Source: Devosia sp. (GTDB taxonomy: Bacteria; Pseudomonadota; Alphaproteobacteria; Rhizobiales; Devosiaceae). From it: a stretch of DNA of 64,000 nucleotides. The translations under genes were made by a program, and so were the position numbers. The stretch lies in the NCBI RefSeq assembly GCF_014860165.1, contig NZ_JACZKG010000028.1:1-64000 (forward strand). Reading direction: 5' to 3'. Shown here piece by piece: positions 42,735-53,162 of this stretch (its first letter is position 1; every line of letters begins with the position of its first letter). The notes beneath the pieces were generated by a model, which searched no databases, was not told the origin of the DNA, and was given only the letters and a program-made list of their open reading frames with translations.

Positions 42735-43886
42735 TCAGACGTCGCTGAGCTTGGTCCACTTGCCGTCGTTCTTGCTCGATTCGACCGAGGCCACGATGAA
42801 CTGCATGCCTTCGACGCCGTCTTCGAGGGTCGGCAGCAGGCCTTCATAGGCAGCGCCGTCGCCGCGGATGATGGCGGCGAATTGGCTGTAGAGCGTGGCA
42901 AAGGCTTCCAGATAGCCTTCGGGATGGCCGGAGGGGATGCGCACATTCATGGTGGAAGCAGCATTGCCGGAGATGGCGCCGCCGCGGGTCAGCAACTGCT
43001 TGGGTTTGCCGAATTCGGTGAACCACATGTAGTTCGGGTTGTCCTGGCGCCATTCGAGGCCGCCCTTGTCGCCATAGACGCGGAGCTGGAGGCCGTTCTC
43101 GCAGCCGACAGCGACCTGGCTGGCCCAGAGCATGCCCTTGGCGCCGCCTTCGAAGCGCAGCATGATATTGACGTTGTCATCGAGCTGGCGGCCGTCGACG
43201 AACGCCGTCAGGTCGGCCGAGACTGCCTGTGTTTTCAGACCCGTGACGAAGCGTGCCAGGTTATAGGCATGGGTACCGATGTCGCCGATGCAGCCGCCGG
43301 CGCCGGAGCGGGCGGGGTCGGTGCGCCAGGAAGCCTGCTTGTTATCCTCGGCCGCCGGCTCGGTCAGCCAATCCTGCGGATATTCGGCCTGGACGACGCG
43401 GATTTTGCCCAGGCGGCCGGACTCGACCATTTCGCGCGCCTGACGGATCAGCGGGTAGCCGGTGTAGTTGTGGGTCAGCAGGAAGCGGGCGCCCTTAGCG
43501 GGCTTGATGGCGGCAAGCTTGCGGGCATCTTCCAGCGTGCTGGTGATCGGCTTGTCGCAGATGACATGGATGCCGGCTTCGAGGAAGGCCTTGGCCGGAC
43601 CATAATGCATATGGTTGGGCGTGACGATCGACACGGCCTGGATGCCATCCGGACGAGCGGCTTCGGCGCGGGCCATTTCCTCGTAGGAGGTATAGATGCG
43701 GTCTTCGGCGAGACCGATATTGCGGCCGGATTCCTTGGCCACGTCGGGGCGCGACGACAGGGCGCCGGCCACCAGTTCGTAATCACCATCGATGCGGGCG
43801 GCGACGCGATGGACGTAGCCGATAAAGGCCCCCGTGCCGCCGCCGACCATGCCCAGACGAATGCGCTTTGCGCCGTTTTCAGCCAT
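42735..43886 (-). CDS. Gfo/Idh/MocA family oxidoreductase (1)
   Basis: IRLGMVGGGTGAFIGYVHRVAARIDG; ICDKPITSTLEDARKLAAI. Confidence 0.92.
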   Translation of the reverse strand: MAENGAKRIRLGMVGGGTGAFIGYVHRVAARIDGDYELVAGALSSRPDVAKESGRNIGLAEDRIYTSYEEMARAEAARPDGIQAVSIVTPNHMHYGPAKAFLEAGIHVICDKPITSTLEDARKLAAIKPAKGARFLLTHNYTGYPLIRQAREMVESGRLGKIRVVQAEYPQDWLTEPAAEDNKQASWRTDPARSGAGGCIGDIGTHAYNLARFVTGLKTQAVSADLTAFVDGRQLDDNVNIMLRFEGGAKGMLWASQVAVGCENGLQLRVYGDKGGLEWRQDNPNYMWFTEFGKPKQLLTRGGAISGNAASTMNVRIPSGHPEGYLEAFATLYSQFAAIIRGDGAAYEGLLPTLEDGVEGMQFIVASVESSKNDGKWTKLSDV

Positions 43887-43970
43887 TGATGCCTCCTCAA
43901 GTCTTGTGTTGTAGCCAGCCCGGGAGGGTGGACGGGTTTGCGCAAGAGCGGCAACGCCCCCGCACCCCCA

Positions 43971-43995
43971 CCCCTCCCCTCAAGGGGGAGGGGAG
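43971..43995. repeat. C-rich palindrome CCCCTCCCCTcaAGGGGGAGGGGAG, possible dispersed repeat/terminator
   Basis: Inverted repeat in intergenic region between sugar-cluster genes. Confidence 0.5.
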
Positions 43996-44009
43996 CCGAC
44001 GTTCAGAGT

Positions 44010-45065
44010 TTAGCTCAACCCCAGCATCTTGCGATTGGCGGCCGTATCGGTGCCTGATGACGCGAAGTCGTCGAAGGCCTTCTCGGTGACGCGGATGATG
44101 TGGTTCTTGATGAACTCGGCGCCTTCGCGGGCCCCGTCTTCGGGGTGCTTGATGGCGCATTCCCATTCGAGTACGGCCCAGCCGGCAAAGTCATATTGCG
44201 CCATCTTGGAGAAGATGGAGGCGAAATCGACTTGGCCGTCGCCCAGCGAGCGGAAGCGCCCTGCCCGGTTGATCCAGCTCTGGTAGCCCGAATAGACGCC
44301 CTGGCGGCCGGTCGGATTGAACTCGGCATCCTTGACGTGGAACATCCTGATCCGCTCGTGATAGATATCGATGTAGTCGAGATAATCGAGCTGCTGCAGC
44401 ACGAAGTGGCTGGGATCATAGAGCAGGTTGGCGCGCGGATGGTTGTTCACGCGCTCGAGGAACATCTCGTAGGTGACGCCGTCATGCAGGTCCTCGCCCG
44501 GATGGATCTCGTAGCAGACGTCGACGCCATTTTCGTCGAAGGCATTGAGGATCGGGGTCCAGCGGCGAGCCAGCTCGTCGAAGGCTTCTTCGACGAGGCC
44601 CGCGGGACGCTGGGGGAACGGGTAGAGGAAGGGCCAGGCAAGCGCGCCCGAAAAGGTCGCGTGTTCGGTGAGGCCCAGATTCTTGGAGGCCTTGGCGGCC
44701 CAGTGCAGCTGCTGCACGGCCCATTCCTGTCGAGCCTTGGGGTTGCCGTGCACCGATGCGGGCGCAAAGCCGTCGAGCATGGTGTCATAGACCGGATGCG
44801 CGGCGACGAGCTGGCCCTGAAGATGGGTCGAGAGCTCGGTGATGGCGAGGCCGTGCTTGGCGGCGGTGCCGGCCAGTTCATCGGCATAGGTCTTTGACGT
44901 CGCGGCCTTTTCAAGGTCGATCAGGCTGCCGACCCAGGTCGGGATCTGCACGCCCTTGTAGCCGTAATTGGCGGCCCAGCCGCAAATGGCGTCCAAGGAA
45001 TTGAACGGCGCCGCGTCGCCCGCGAACTGCGCCAGAAAGATTGCCGGCCCCTTGATGGTGCGCAT
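44010..45065 (-). CDS. Sugar phosphate isomerase/epimerase (xylose isomerase-like TIM barrel) (1)
   Basis: MRTIKGPAIFLAQF...DVCYEIHPGEDLHDG...NLLYDPSHFVLQQLDYLDYIDIYHERIRMFHVKDAEF. Confidence 0.9.
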   Translation of the reverse strand: MRTIKGPAIFLAQFAGDAAPFNSLDAICGWAANYGYKGVQIPTWVGSLIDLEKAATSKTYADELAGTAAKHGLAITELSTHLQGQLVAAHPVYDTMLDGFAPASVHGNPKARQEWAVQQLHWAAKASKNLGLTEHATFSGALAWPFLYPFPQRPAGLVEEAFDELARRWTPILNAFDENGVDVCYEIHPGEDLHDGVTYEMFLERVNNHPRANLLYDPSHFVLQQLDYLDYIDIYHERIRMFHVKDAEFNPTGRQGVYSGYQSWINRAGRFRSLGDGQVDFASIFSKMAQYDFAGWAVLEWECAIKHPEDGAREGAEFIKNHIIRVTEKAFDDFASSGTDTAANRKMLGLS

Positions 45066-45120
45066 GTCGTTTCTCCTCGTGTGGGCGCTTCGCGCCTTGG
45101 TCTTTTGCCGCTTCATGCAA

Positions 45121-45146
45121 ACAGGCGGCGGGTGTCCGCCGCCTGT
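45121..45146 (-). terminator. Strong intergenic hairpin inside the sugar cluster
   Basis: ACAGGCGGCGG-GTGT-CCGCCGCCTGT, perfect 11-bp stem; minus strand followed by TTTGC. Confidence 0.6.
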
Positions 45147-45190
45147 CTGGCTCATTACATCGCAATGTTGACCGGCTGGTGATGCCTGTC

Positions 45191-45210
45191 AATGAGGTAC
45201 GCACCTCATT
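45191..45210. promoter_or_regulatory. Palindrome AATGAGGT-ACGC-ACCTCATT overlapping the stop codon of the upstream gene
   Basis: Perfect 8-bp inverted repeat. Confidence 0.45.
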
Positions 45211-46348
45211 ACTTCAGCAGGGCCTGGGCCTGTGCCGGCGTAAGGGCCAACGGCCGTTCGCAGGTGGTCGACAAGGTCAGCACCTGGCCGCTTTCGCCGG
45301 CCTTGAGCAGGCTGGTCATCACGTCCACCGCATGCAGCGCGACATCGAGCCCGCAGCGGGCACGGTAGCCTCCATCGATGGAGGCCATCATGTCGGCGAG
45401 GCCGGCAGCGCGATAGTTGGCGCGCGGCTGGTCGGTATCGAGGCCCTGATTTGGCTTGCCGAAGGGATGATCCCAAGGGGTGACCTTGGAGCGTTCGCCG
45501 GCAATGTTGGCCGTGACCAGGTCGCCGCCGAAGAAGTTAGGATCGGGCACGAAGATCGAGCCATCGGTGCCGTAGAGCTCGATATTGTGGTGGCCATGAG
45601 CCGCCACATCCCAGCTGGCGCCGATGGTGACGATTGCGCCGGAGACGAATTCGAGCACGCCGTGGATGGTCGTGGGCGTACCCACCTTGACGAAGGTGCC
45701 CTTGTAGGGACCTTCGGCGGTCACTTCACGCTCTGATCGGGCCATATTGGTGAAGGCCGACAGGCGCTTCACCGGTCCGAGCAGGTGGATCAGGTCGGTG
45801 ACATAGTAGGGGCCGAGATCGAGGATGGGGCCGGCACCGGGCTGGAAGAAGAATTCCGGATTGGGATGCCAATGCTCCATGCCGCGGCTCATGACATGCA
45901 TGGTGCCGCTCATGATCTTGCCGAGCTGGCCGCTGTCGATGATCTCACGGGCCTGCTGATGAGCGCCGCCCAGGAAAGTATCGGGAGCAGAACCGACCTG
46001 CAGGCCACGATCGTCTGCAGCCTTCTTGAGCGCCATGCCCTCTTCGAGCGACAGCACGAAGGGCTTTTCCGAATAGGCGTGCTTGCCCGCCGAGACGATA
46101 TCCATCGACACCGAATAGTGGGTCGCCGGGATCGTGAGATTCACGATCACGTCGATTTCTCTGTTCTTGAGCAACTCGTCGGGAGTCTGCGCCTTGACGC
46201 CGAATTCCTCGGCGCGCTTCTGGGCGGCGGCGGGGAGAATGTCGGCGACGGCGCGGACCTCGAGCCCCTTGAACAGGGGCGCGAGGCGCAGGTAGGCACT
46301 CGAGATATTGCCGGCACCCATGATGCCGACGCCAAAGGTCTTGGCCAT
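45209..46348 (-). CDS. Gfo/Idh/MocA family oxidoreductase (2)
   Basis: MAKTFGVGIMGAGNISSAYLRLAPLFKGLEVRAVADI; YSEKPFVLSLEEGMALKKAADD. Confidence 0.92.
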   Translation of the reverse strand: MAKTFGVGIMGAGNISSAYLRLAPLFKGLEVRAVADILPAAAQKRAEEFGVKAQTPDELLKNREIDVIVNLTIPATHYSVSMDIVSAGKHAYSEKPFVLSLEEGMALKKAADDRGLQVGSAPDTFLGGAHQQAREIIDSGQLGKIMSGTMHVMSRGMEHWHPNPEFFFQPGAGPILDLGPYYVTDLIHLLGPVKRLSAFTNMARSEREVTAEGPYKGTFVKVGTPTTIHGVLEFVSGAIVTIGASWDVAAHGHHNIELYGTDGSIFVPDPNFFGGDLVTANIAGERSKVTPWDHPFGKPNQGLDTDQPRANYRAAGLADMMASIDGGYRARCGLDVALHAVDVMTSLLKAGESGQVLTLSTTCERPLALTPAQAQALLK

Positions 46349-46349
46349 G

Positions 46350-47099
46350 CTAAACTCCGTAGCCCTTGAGGGTTGCCATCGACGTCCGGGCAAAGCGAAT
46401 GGCGTCGCTCGGCTTGTCATGCTCGAGAACGAAGTACTTCGCCTGCGTCTTGGCCTTCACTTCGGCAATGTAGTGCTTCCAATCCAGTGTGCCGGTGCCA
46501 ACGTCGGCCCAGCCATCTTCATCTGCCTTCTCGCCAGCGGGGGCGATATCCTTGACGTGGACGGCGGTGATGCGGCTGCCGAACCGGTCCAGCCAGACCA
46601 GCGGGTCTTCATTGGCCTTGATGACCCAGGCCAGATCCATTTCCCACTGCGTGTCGGGGGAAGCCGCCAGGATCAGTTCCATCGGGGTCTTGCCGCTCGC
46701 ATCCTTGGTGAATTCCCAATGATGGTTGTGATAGCCGAAGCCCTTGCCCGCCTTCTTGAAGGCGGCAGCGATCTTGCCGAGACCCTCGGCGAATTCCTGC
46801 CAGTCGCCGGTGCCGTTGCGATAGGCGTCAGAGGGCGGCGCCGGGCAATAGACGGTCTGGATACCGACCGTGTCGGCGATCTTGAGCGCGGCATCGGTGT
46901 CGGTCAGCTGACCATAACCCATATGGGCAGTCGGCATGGTCAGCCCGGCGGTCTTGAGGCTCTGCGCCAGCGCTGCGGGGTCGGCGAACTGGCCGCCCCA
47001 ACCTTCAACCTGAGCATAGCCCAGCGACTTCAGCGTCTTGAGGGTCTCATCGAGCGAAGCTTCGTTGCGGGCGCTGTAGAGTTGGTATGAGAAGTCCAT
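46350..47099 (-). CDS. Sugar phosphate isomerase/epimerase (xylose isomerase-like TIM barrel) (2)
   Basis: MDFSYQLYSARNEASLDETLKTLKSLGYAQVEGWG; FGYHNHHWEF; QWEMDLAWV; ITAVHVKDI. Confidence 0.9.
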   Translation of the reverse strand: MDFSYQLYSARNEASLDETLKTLKSLGYAQVEGWGGQFADPAALAQSLKTAGLTMPTAHMGYGQLTDTDAALKIADTVGIQTVYCPAPPSDAYRNGTGDWQEFAEGLGKIAAAFKKAGKGFGYHNHHWEFTKDASGKTPMELILAASPDTQWEMDLAWVIKANEDPLVWLDRFGSRITAVHVKDIAPAGEKADEDGWADVGTGTLDWKHYIAEVKAKTQAKYFVLEHDKPSDAIRFARTSMATLKGYGV

Positions 47100-47284
47100 T
47101 TTGGCCTCTTGTAACGTTAGAATGGGCACTTGGCCCCGCAAATGGCGGGGTCTGAGCTAAAGATGTTCGATTGGTCTGTCGCGCATTACCGGCAGGCGCA
47201 ATGCTTGAAAAGTAACATCGGCGGGCAAAGTCAGGCGAAAGCGGGGCGCCCGGAGGCGCCGCCGCGGAACGGGCATCGAATTAG

Positions 47285-48370
<1,086 letters not shown>

Positions 48371-48374
48371 GGAT

Positions 48375-49301
48375 TTAACCCTTCACCGCACCGGCGGCGA
48401 TGCCGCGGACGAACCATTTACCCGAGATGAAATAGACAGCCAGCGGCACGGCAGCGGTCAGGATGGTCGCTGCCATGTGCACGTTGTATTCGCGCACGCC
48501 AGTTGTCGTGTTGACGATGTTGTTGAGCTGTACGGTCATCGGCATGTTTTCGCGACCGGCGAAGACGGTGCCGAACAGGAAGTCGTTCCAGATGCCGGTG
48601 ACCTGCAGGATAACCGCCACGATGGTGATCGGCACGGCCATTGGCACCATGATCTGGAAGAATATCTGCCAGAACCCTGCCCCGTCGACGCGCGCTGCCT
48701 TGAACAATTCGGGCGGCAGGGCGGCGAAGAAGTTGCGGAACAGCAGTGTCAGGATGGGCATGCCGAAGATGGTGTGGATGATGATGATGCCCGGGAAGGT
48801 GCCGAACAGGCCGATTTCGCGCATGCCGATGATCAGCGGATAGATCACCACCTGGTAGGGTACGAAGGCACCGAAGACCAGCAGGCCGAACAGGACGTTG
48901 GCGCCCTTGTACTTCCAGAACGACAGCGCATAGCCATTGAGGGCCGCGATCACGATCGAGATGGCCGTGCCAACCACGGTGATCTTGACCGAGTTCAGGA
49001 AGCCGGGCTTGAGGCCGTTGCAGTCACGACCGGTACAGGCGGTGTCCCAGGCCTTGAGCCAGGGCTCGAAGGTGATCTGCTGCGGCCACTGGAAGATGTT
49101 GCGCAGCTGGATTTCCGGCATCGCCTTGAGCGATGTCACCACCATGACCCAGAGGGGCATGAGGAAAAAGAGCGCGGCCAGGATGAGGAACACATAGACG
49201 CCGACGCGGGCGATGGTCAGCGTTTTCGGCTTGGCGCCACGCGGACCGGCCTCGATGCGAGATCCGGTGACGGCGGAGGAGGCGAGCGTTTCCGTGGTCA
49301 T
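48375..49301 (-). CDS. Carbohydrate ABC transporter permease (CUT1, MalG-like)
   Basis: EAA motif ELFKAARVDGAGFWQIFFQIMVPMAVP; start near 49301 overlapping the preceding gene. Confidence 0.92.
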   Translation of the reverse strand: MTTETLASSAVTGSRIEAGPRGAKPKTLTIARVGVYVFLILAALFFLMPLWVMVVTSLKAMPEIQLRNIFQWPQQITFEPWLKAWDTACTGRDCNGLKPGFLNSVKITVVGTAISIVIAALNGYALSFWKYKGANVLFGLLVFGAFVPYQVVIYPLIIGMREIGLFGTFPGIIIIHTIFGMPILTLLFRNFFAALPPELFKAARVDGAGFWQIFFQIMVPMAVPITIVAVILQVTGIWNDFLFGTVFAGRENMPMTVQLNNIVNTTTGVREYNVHMAATILTAAVPLAVYFISGKWFVRGIAAGAVKG

Positions 49302-50260
49302 CATGCCTTCTCCTTGACCTGGTTGGCGCGCCACTGCGCGAAGGCCTGCACGCCGAGCAGGACGATCACCGGCAGCAGCATCATGGTCGCGGCGGCCATG
49401 CCCAGGCCGACATTGGAGCGGTCGGTAATATGCTGGATGACGAAGACGGCGGGCATCTGGGTGGAGATGCCGGGGCCGCCCTGGGTCATGGCGACGATCA
49501 GGTCATAGACGCGGACAACGCCGACGCATTGCAGAATGAAGGCGGTGAGGATGGCGCCGCGCATCATGGGCAGCACGATGAAGAGATAGGTGCGCCAGGC
49601 CGGGATGCCGTCGATCTTGGCGGCCTTCCAGATTTCGCTGTCCACGCCGCGCAGACCGGCCAGCATGATGGCCATGGTCACGCCAACGCCGTTCCAGATG
49701 CCGGCGACGACGAGGCCGTAGATGGCAGTGCTGGAATTGACCAGCGGCGCGAAGGCGAACTCGGTGAAGCCCCAGCCGCGAACGGTGGCCTGAATGCCGT
49801 AGTTCGGATCGAGGATCCAGCGCCAGACCAGGCCCGTGATCACCAGCGACATGGCGAATGGATAGAGGAAAATCGAGCGGAACCAGTCTTCCGCCTTGAT
49901 GCGCTGGTCCATGAACACGGCCAGCAGATAGCCGGCGGTCATGTTGGCAACGATCGAGAGCAGGCCGAAGAACCAGATATTGTTGACCGAGATCAACCAG
50001 CGGCCGGTGGACCACAGGCGAGCATACTGGTCGGTGCCCACGAAGTTCTCGGCGGCGAAGGCCGGGAAAATGCGGGAATTCGTGAACGAAAGCACGAATG
50101 AATAGATGATGCAGATGACGAAGACGCCGACAGCGGTGGCGATCATCGGCGTGGTGCCGACAATGGACATGAGCGTCGACAGGCGGAACGGCTTCCGCCC
50201 AGAGGACGAGGCTGCCTTGATGACAGCACCCCCCTCTTTGGCCGTAGCAAGCTGAGCCAT
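49301..50260 (-). CDS. Carbohydrate ABC transporter permease (CUT1, MalF-like)
   Basis: EAA motif EIWKAAKIDGIPAWRTYLFIVLPMMRG; multi-TM. Confidence 0.92.
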   Translation of the reverse strand: MAQLATAKEGGAVIKAASSSGRKPFRLSTLMSIVGTTPMIATAVGVFVICIIYSFVLSFTNSRIFPAFAAENFVGTDQYARLWSTGRWLISVNNIWFFGLLSIVANMTAGYLLAVFMDQRIKAEDWFRSIFLYPFAMSLVITGLVWRWILDPNYGIQATVRGWGFTEFAFAPLVNSSTAIYGLVVAGIWNGVGVTMAIMLAGLRGVDSEIWKAAKIDGIPAWRTYLFIVLPMMRGAILTAFILQCVGVVRVYDLIVAMTQGGPGISTQMPAVFVIQHITDRSNVGLGMAAATMMLLPVIVLLGVQAFAQWRANQVKEKA

Positions 50261-50374
50261 GACGATTTCCCTTATGGGTCGATGTGAAGGGCGGTCCGAC
50301 TCAGGCGCGACCAGTTTTGCCCCAAATGCAAACCGGGTGGCCCTTGATGGGTCACCCGGTTCGTCCACTATGGA

Positions 50375-51613
50375 TTATTCAGCCGACGCGATGATGTCGA
50401 CGAAGCGCTGCTGGATCTCCTCGACCGTCAGGTCGGGGTTGGACCAGGCTTCAGCCCACAGATCGTCCATCTGGCCGATCGAGTCCTGGGTCAGGTAGAT
50501 GCCTGCGCCCTGGATCACGTGGTTCGGGTCCTTGAGGATCTCGAGGCCAGCCTTCATGCAATCGTCGGCGAGGGACATGTCAACGTCGTCACGCACCGGG
50601 AGCGAACCCTTGGCGTTGTTGAACAGGGCCTGGACCTGCGGATTGACCATCATGGAGGCCATCTTCAGCTGGGCAGCTTCAACAGCTGCGTCGTCCTGCT
50701 TGGGGAACAGGAAGATGTCGCCGCCGGTGTCGAGGTACGGCTGTTCAGCCGGGCCAGCGATACAGGCATAGTCGACACCGGGCTGCTCGCCGGCAACGGC
50801 GAATTCGCCACGAGCCCAGTCACCCATGATCTGCAGGGCGGCCTGGTCCTGGATCACGAGGTTGGTCGTGTCGTTCCAGGTGCGGTTGGCCGAACCTTCG
50901 TCGGTCAGGCCCTTGAGGCTCTTGAAGATCTCGATGGCATGCTTGACTTCGGGGCCACCGGCAACGTCGAGGTTGCGATCCTTGTAGATGGCCTCGTGGC
51001 CTTCCTTGCCGAGCTGGGAGAGCATGACGACGCCCATGGCGCCACCGATCTGCCAGGCTTCACCACCGATAGCGAACGGAATGATGCCCGCTTCCTGCAG
51101 CTTGGGAGCGGCAGCGATGAAATCGTCAAGGTTCTTCGGCAGCGGAACGCCAGCCTTTTCAAAGGCGGGAACCGAAGCCCAGGCCCACTGCCACGAGTGA
51201 ATGTTCACCGGGACGCAGTAGATCTTGCCTTCGAATTCGCAGACTTCGAGAATGGCAGCCGGACGGATGAAATCGCGCCAGCCTTCCGAGTCGGCAAGCG
51301 GGGTCAGGTCGAGCAGCAGGCCGGCTTCGGCGAGTTCTTCGAACTGACGGCTGATGTTGAACTGAGCGGCGCCCGGAGGATCGCCACCGAGGGTACGCTG
51401 CAGCGTAGCCGAACGGGCGTTTTCACCACCGGCAATGGCGGTATCGACCCACTTGTCTTCGCCCAGGGCGTCGAACTCGCGAGCGAAAACCGAAACGGCG
51501 GCCTGTTCGCCACCCGACGTCCACCAATGGATAACTTCGACGTCCGCTGCATTAACAGCGGTGGAGCCGAGCAAAGCAGTTGCCATAGCGGCAACCACTG
51601 CAAACTTCTTCAT
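50375..51613 (-). CDS. Extracellular sugar-binding protein of ABC transporter
   Basis: Signal peptide MKKFAVVAAMATALLGSTAVNA; VEVIHWWTSGGEQAAVSVFAREFDAL. Confidence 0.92.
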   Translation of the reverse strand: MKKFAVVAAMATALLGSTAVNAADVEVIHWWTSGGEQAAVSVFAREFDALGEDKWVDTAIAGGENARSATLQRTLGGDPPGAAQFNISRQFEELAEAGLLLDLTPLADSEGWRDFIRPAAILEVCEFEGKIYCVPVNIHSWQWAWASVPAFEKAGVPLPKNLDDFIAAAPKLQEAGIIPFAIGGEAWQIGGAMGVVMLSQLGKEGHEAIYKDRNLDVAGGPEVKHAIEIFKSLKGLTDEGSANRTWNDTTNLVIQDQAALQIMGDWARGEFAVAGEQPGVDYACIAGPAEQPYLDTGGDIFLFPKQDDAAVEAAQLKMASMMVNPQVQALFNNAKGSLPVRDDVDMSLADDCMKAGLEILKDPNHVIQGAGIYLTQDSIGQMDDLWAEAWSNPDLTVEEIQQRFVDIIASAE

Positions 51614-51708
51614 AGGTTGTCCTCCCAACGATCACTTGGAGCGAAACGCTCCCGCGAAGCTGCCAGCCGCAAGGTTGCCTTCTTGTGAGACATCCCGAGC
51701 TGGCGGCG

Positions 51709-51722
51709 TGTAATCGATTGCA
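51709..51722. promoter_or_regulatory. LacI-family operator-like palindrome O1
   Basis: TGTAATCGATTGCA, one mismatch from symmetry; in divergent LacI/SBP promoter region. Confidence 0.7.
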
Positions 51723-51742
51723 TTTTCGGGTCCCGAAATCTC

Positions 51743-51756
51743 TGCAATCGATTGCA
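51743..51756. promoter_or_regulatory. LacI-family operator-like palindrome O2
   Basis: TGCAATCGATTGCA, perfect palindrome with central CG. Confidence 0.8.
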
Positions 51757-51840
51757 TGAGTTTCGTACACGCCTTGCGCACCTGTCAAGATCGAATTAGA
51801 CAGAATGGGTTACTGACAGCGAGAGGGGGCGCTGCCAGAC

Positions 51841-52917
51841 ATGAGTTTGGTAAAAAAAACGCCGACAATTCAAGATGTTGCGCGTTTCGCCAACGTCTCG
51901 ACGGCCACTGTCAGCCGCGCCCTTTCGAGCCCCGAAAGGGTGAGCGAGCAGACCCGCGCGCGCATTTCAGAGGCGGTGCGCGTCACCGGCTATACACCCA
52001 ACCAGTCGGCCCGCTCGCTGCGCCAGAAGACGGCCCGGACGATCCTGGTTGCCCTGCCCGATATCGGCAATCCGTTCTTCTCGGTGATCCTGGACGCGGT
52101 GGAGCGCGAGGCGGCGGCGCGCGGCTATGGCGTGCTGGTGGCCAACCGTTTCTCCGGGGGCGATTCCGGGGTGCGGATGCGCGACTATTTCATGTCCAAC
52201 CGGGTGGATGGGCTGCTGCTGTTCGACGGGTCGGTCGATCTTGAACAGCTGATGATGCTCACCGGCGAGCCGACGCCGTTTCCGCTCATCGTGGTCTGCG
52301 AGGAAATTCCCAATGCGCCGTTCCACACGGTGAAGACGGACAACAGCTATGCGGCGGAGCAGGCGACCCGCCACCTGATCGAGCTGGGTCACCGCCGTAT
52401 CGGCCATATCAGAGGACCTGATGGCAATGTGCTGACCGGAGAGCGCGAGGCCGGGTTCCGGCGGGCCATGCAGGCCGCCGGCCTTGAGGCGCGGCCGGAA
52501 TGGATGCTGCCGGGCGCTTTTGACATGGATTCAGGGGTGGTCGCGGCGCAGCATTTCGTGCGTCTGGAGGCTCGCCCGACGGCGATCTTTGCGGCCAATG
52601 ATGAAAGCGCCATCGGGTTCATTTCCGGCCTGCGCCAGCACGGGCTCGATTGCCCGGGCGATGTCTCTGTCGTTGGCTTCGACGACCTGGCACTGGCGGC
52701 GCATGTGTGGCCACCGCTCACCACGATGCGGCAGCCACGGGCGGCGCTGGGGCGGATCGCGGCTGGCGCCCTCATCGACGTGATCGAGGGCGAGCGGCAC
52801 AGCCGGGTGCCCATGCATATGGTGCTGAGCTCTGAATTGATCGTGCGCGGCAGTACGGCCAGACCCCCTGCCCTCGTGGCGCCGCTCGCCACCCCGCCTG
52901 CCCTCGCCGCACGCTGA
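51841..52917 (+). CDS. LacI-family transcriptional regulator
   Basis: TIQDVARFANVSTATVSRALSSPERVSEQTRARI HTH and periplasmic-binding-like domain; divergent from the sugar ABC operon. Confidence 0.95.
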   Translation: MSLVKKTPTIQDVARFANVSTATVSRALSSPERVSEQTRARISEAVRVTGYTPNQSARSLRQKTARTILVALPDIGNPFFSVILDAVEREAAARGYGVLVANRFSGGDSGVRMRDYFMSNRVDGLLLFDGSVDLEQLMMLTGEPTPFPLIVVCEEIPNAPFHTVKTDNSYAAEQATRHLIELGHRRIGHIRGPDGNVLTGEREAGFRRAMQAAGLEARPEWMLPGAFDMDSGVVAAQHFVRLEARPTAIFAANDESAIGFISGLRQHGLDCPGDVSVVGFDDLALAAHVWPPLTTMRQPRAALGRIAAGALIDVIEGERHSRVPMHMVLSSELIVRGSTARPPALVAPLATPPALAAR

Positions 52918-52975
52918 TCGCCGCAACAAGGGCGTTTCCTTTGGGCAGAAATCGGGTAAAGGGGACACCTGCGCT

Positions 52976-53052
52976 GGTCCCGTAGCTCAGCTGGATAGAG
53001 CAGCAGCCTTCTAAGCTGTTGGTCGGGGGTTCGAGTCCCTCCGGGATCGCCA
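52976..53052 (+). tRNA. tRNA-Arg (TCT), CCA encoded
   Basis: GGTCCCGTAGCTCAGCTGGATAGAGCAGCAGCCTTCTAAGCTGTTGGTCGGGGGTTCGAGTCCCTCCGGGATCGCCA. Confidence 0.96.
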
Positions 53053-53162
53053 GTATTTCAACCACGTTTGGTAAATCCCGCCCTGGGGAAGTTGATTTAC
53101 CGGGACGATCGATCGACAGCCAACCCGACATCTGCCACGTTGCCGCGACTGGAGATTTGTCT

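Noticed and set aside
43868-44089. 73-aa ORF with RTPTPPLKGEGS
   Set aside because: Translation of the C-rich intergenic palindrome; no coding support.
50519-51688. 389-aa ORF antisense to the sugar-binding protein
   Set aside because: Antisense artefact; the sense protein has a signal peptide and family motifs.
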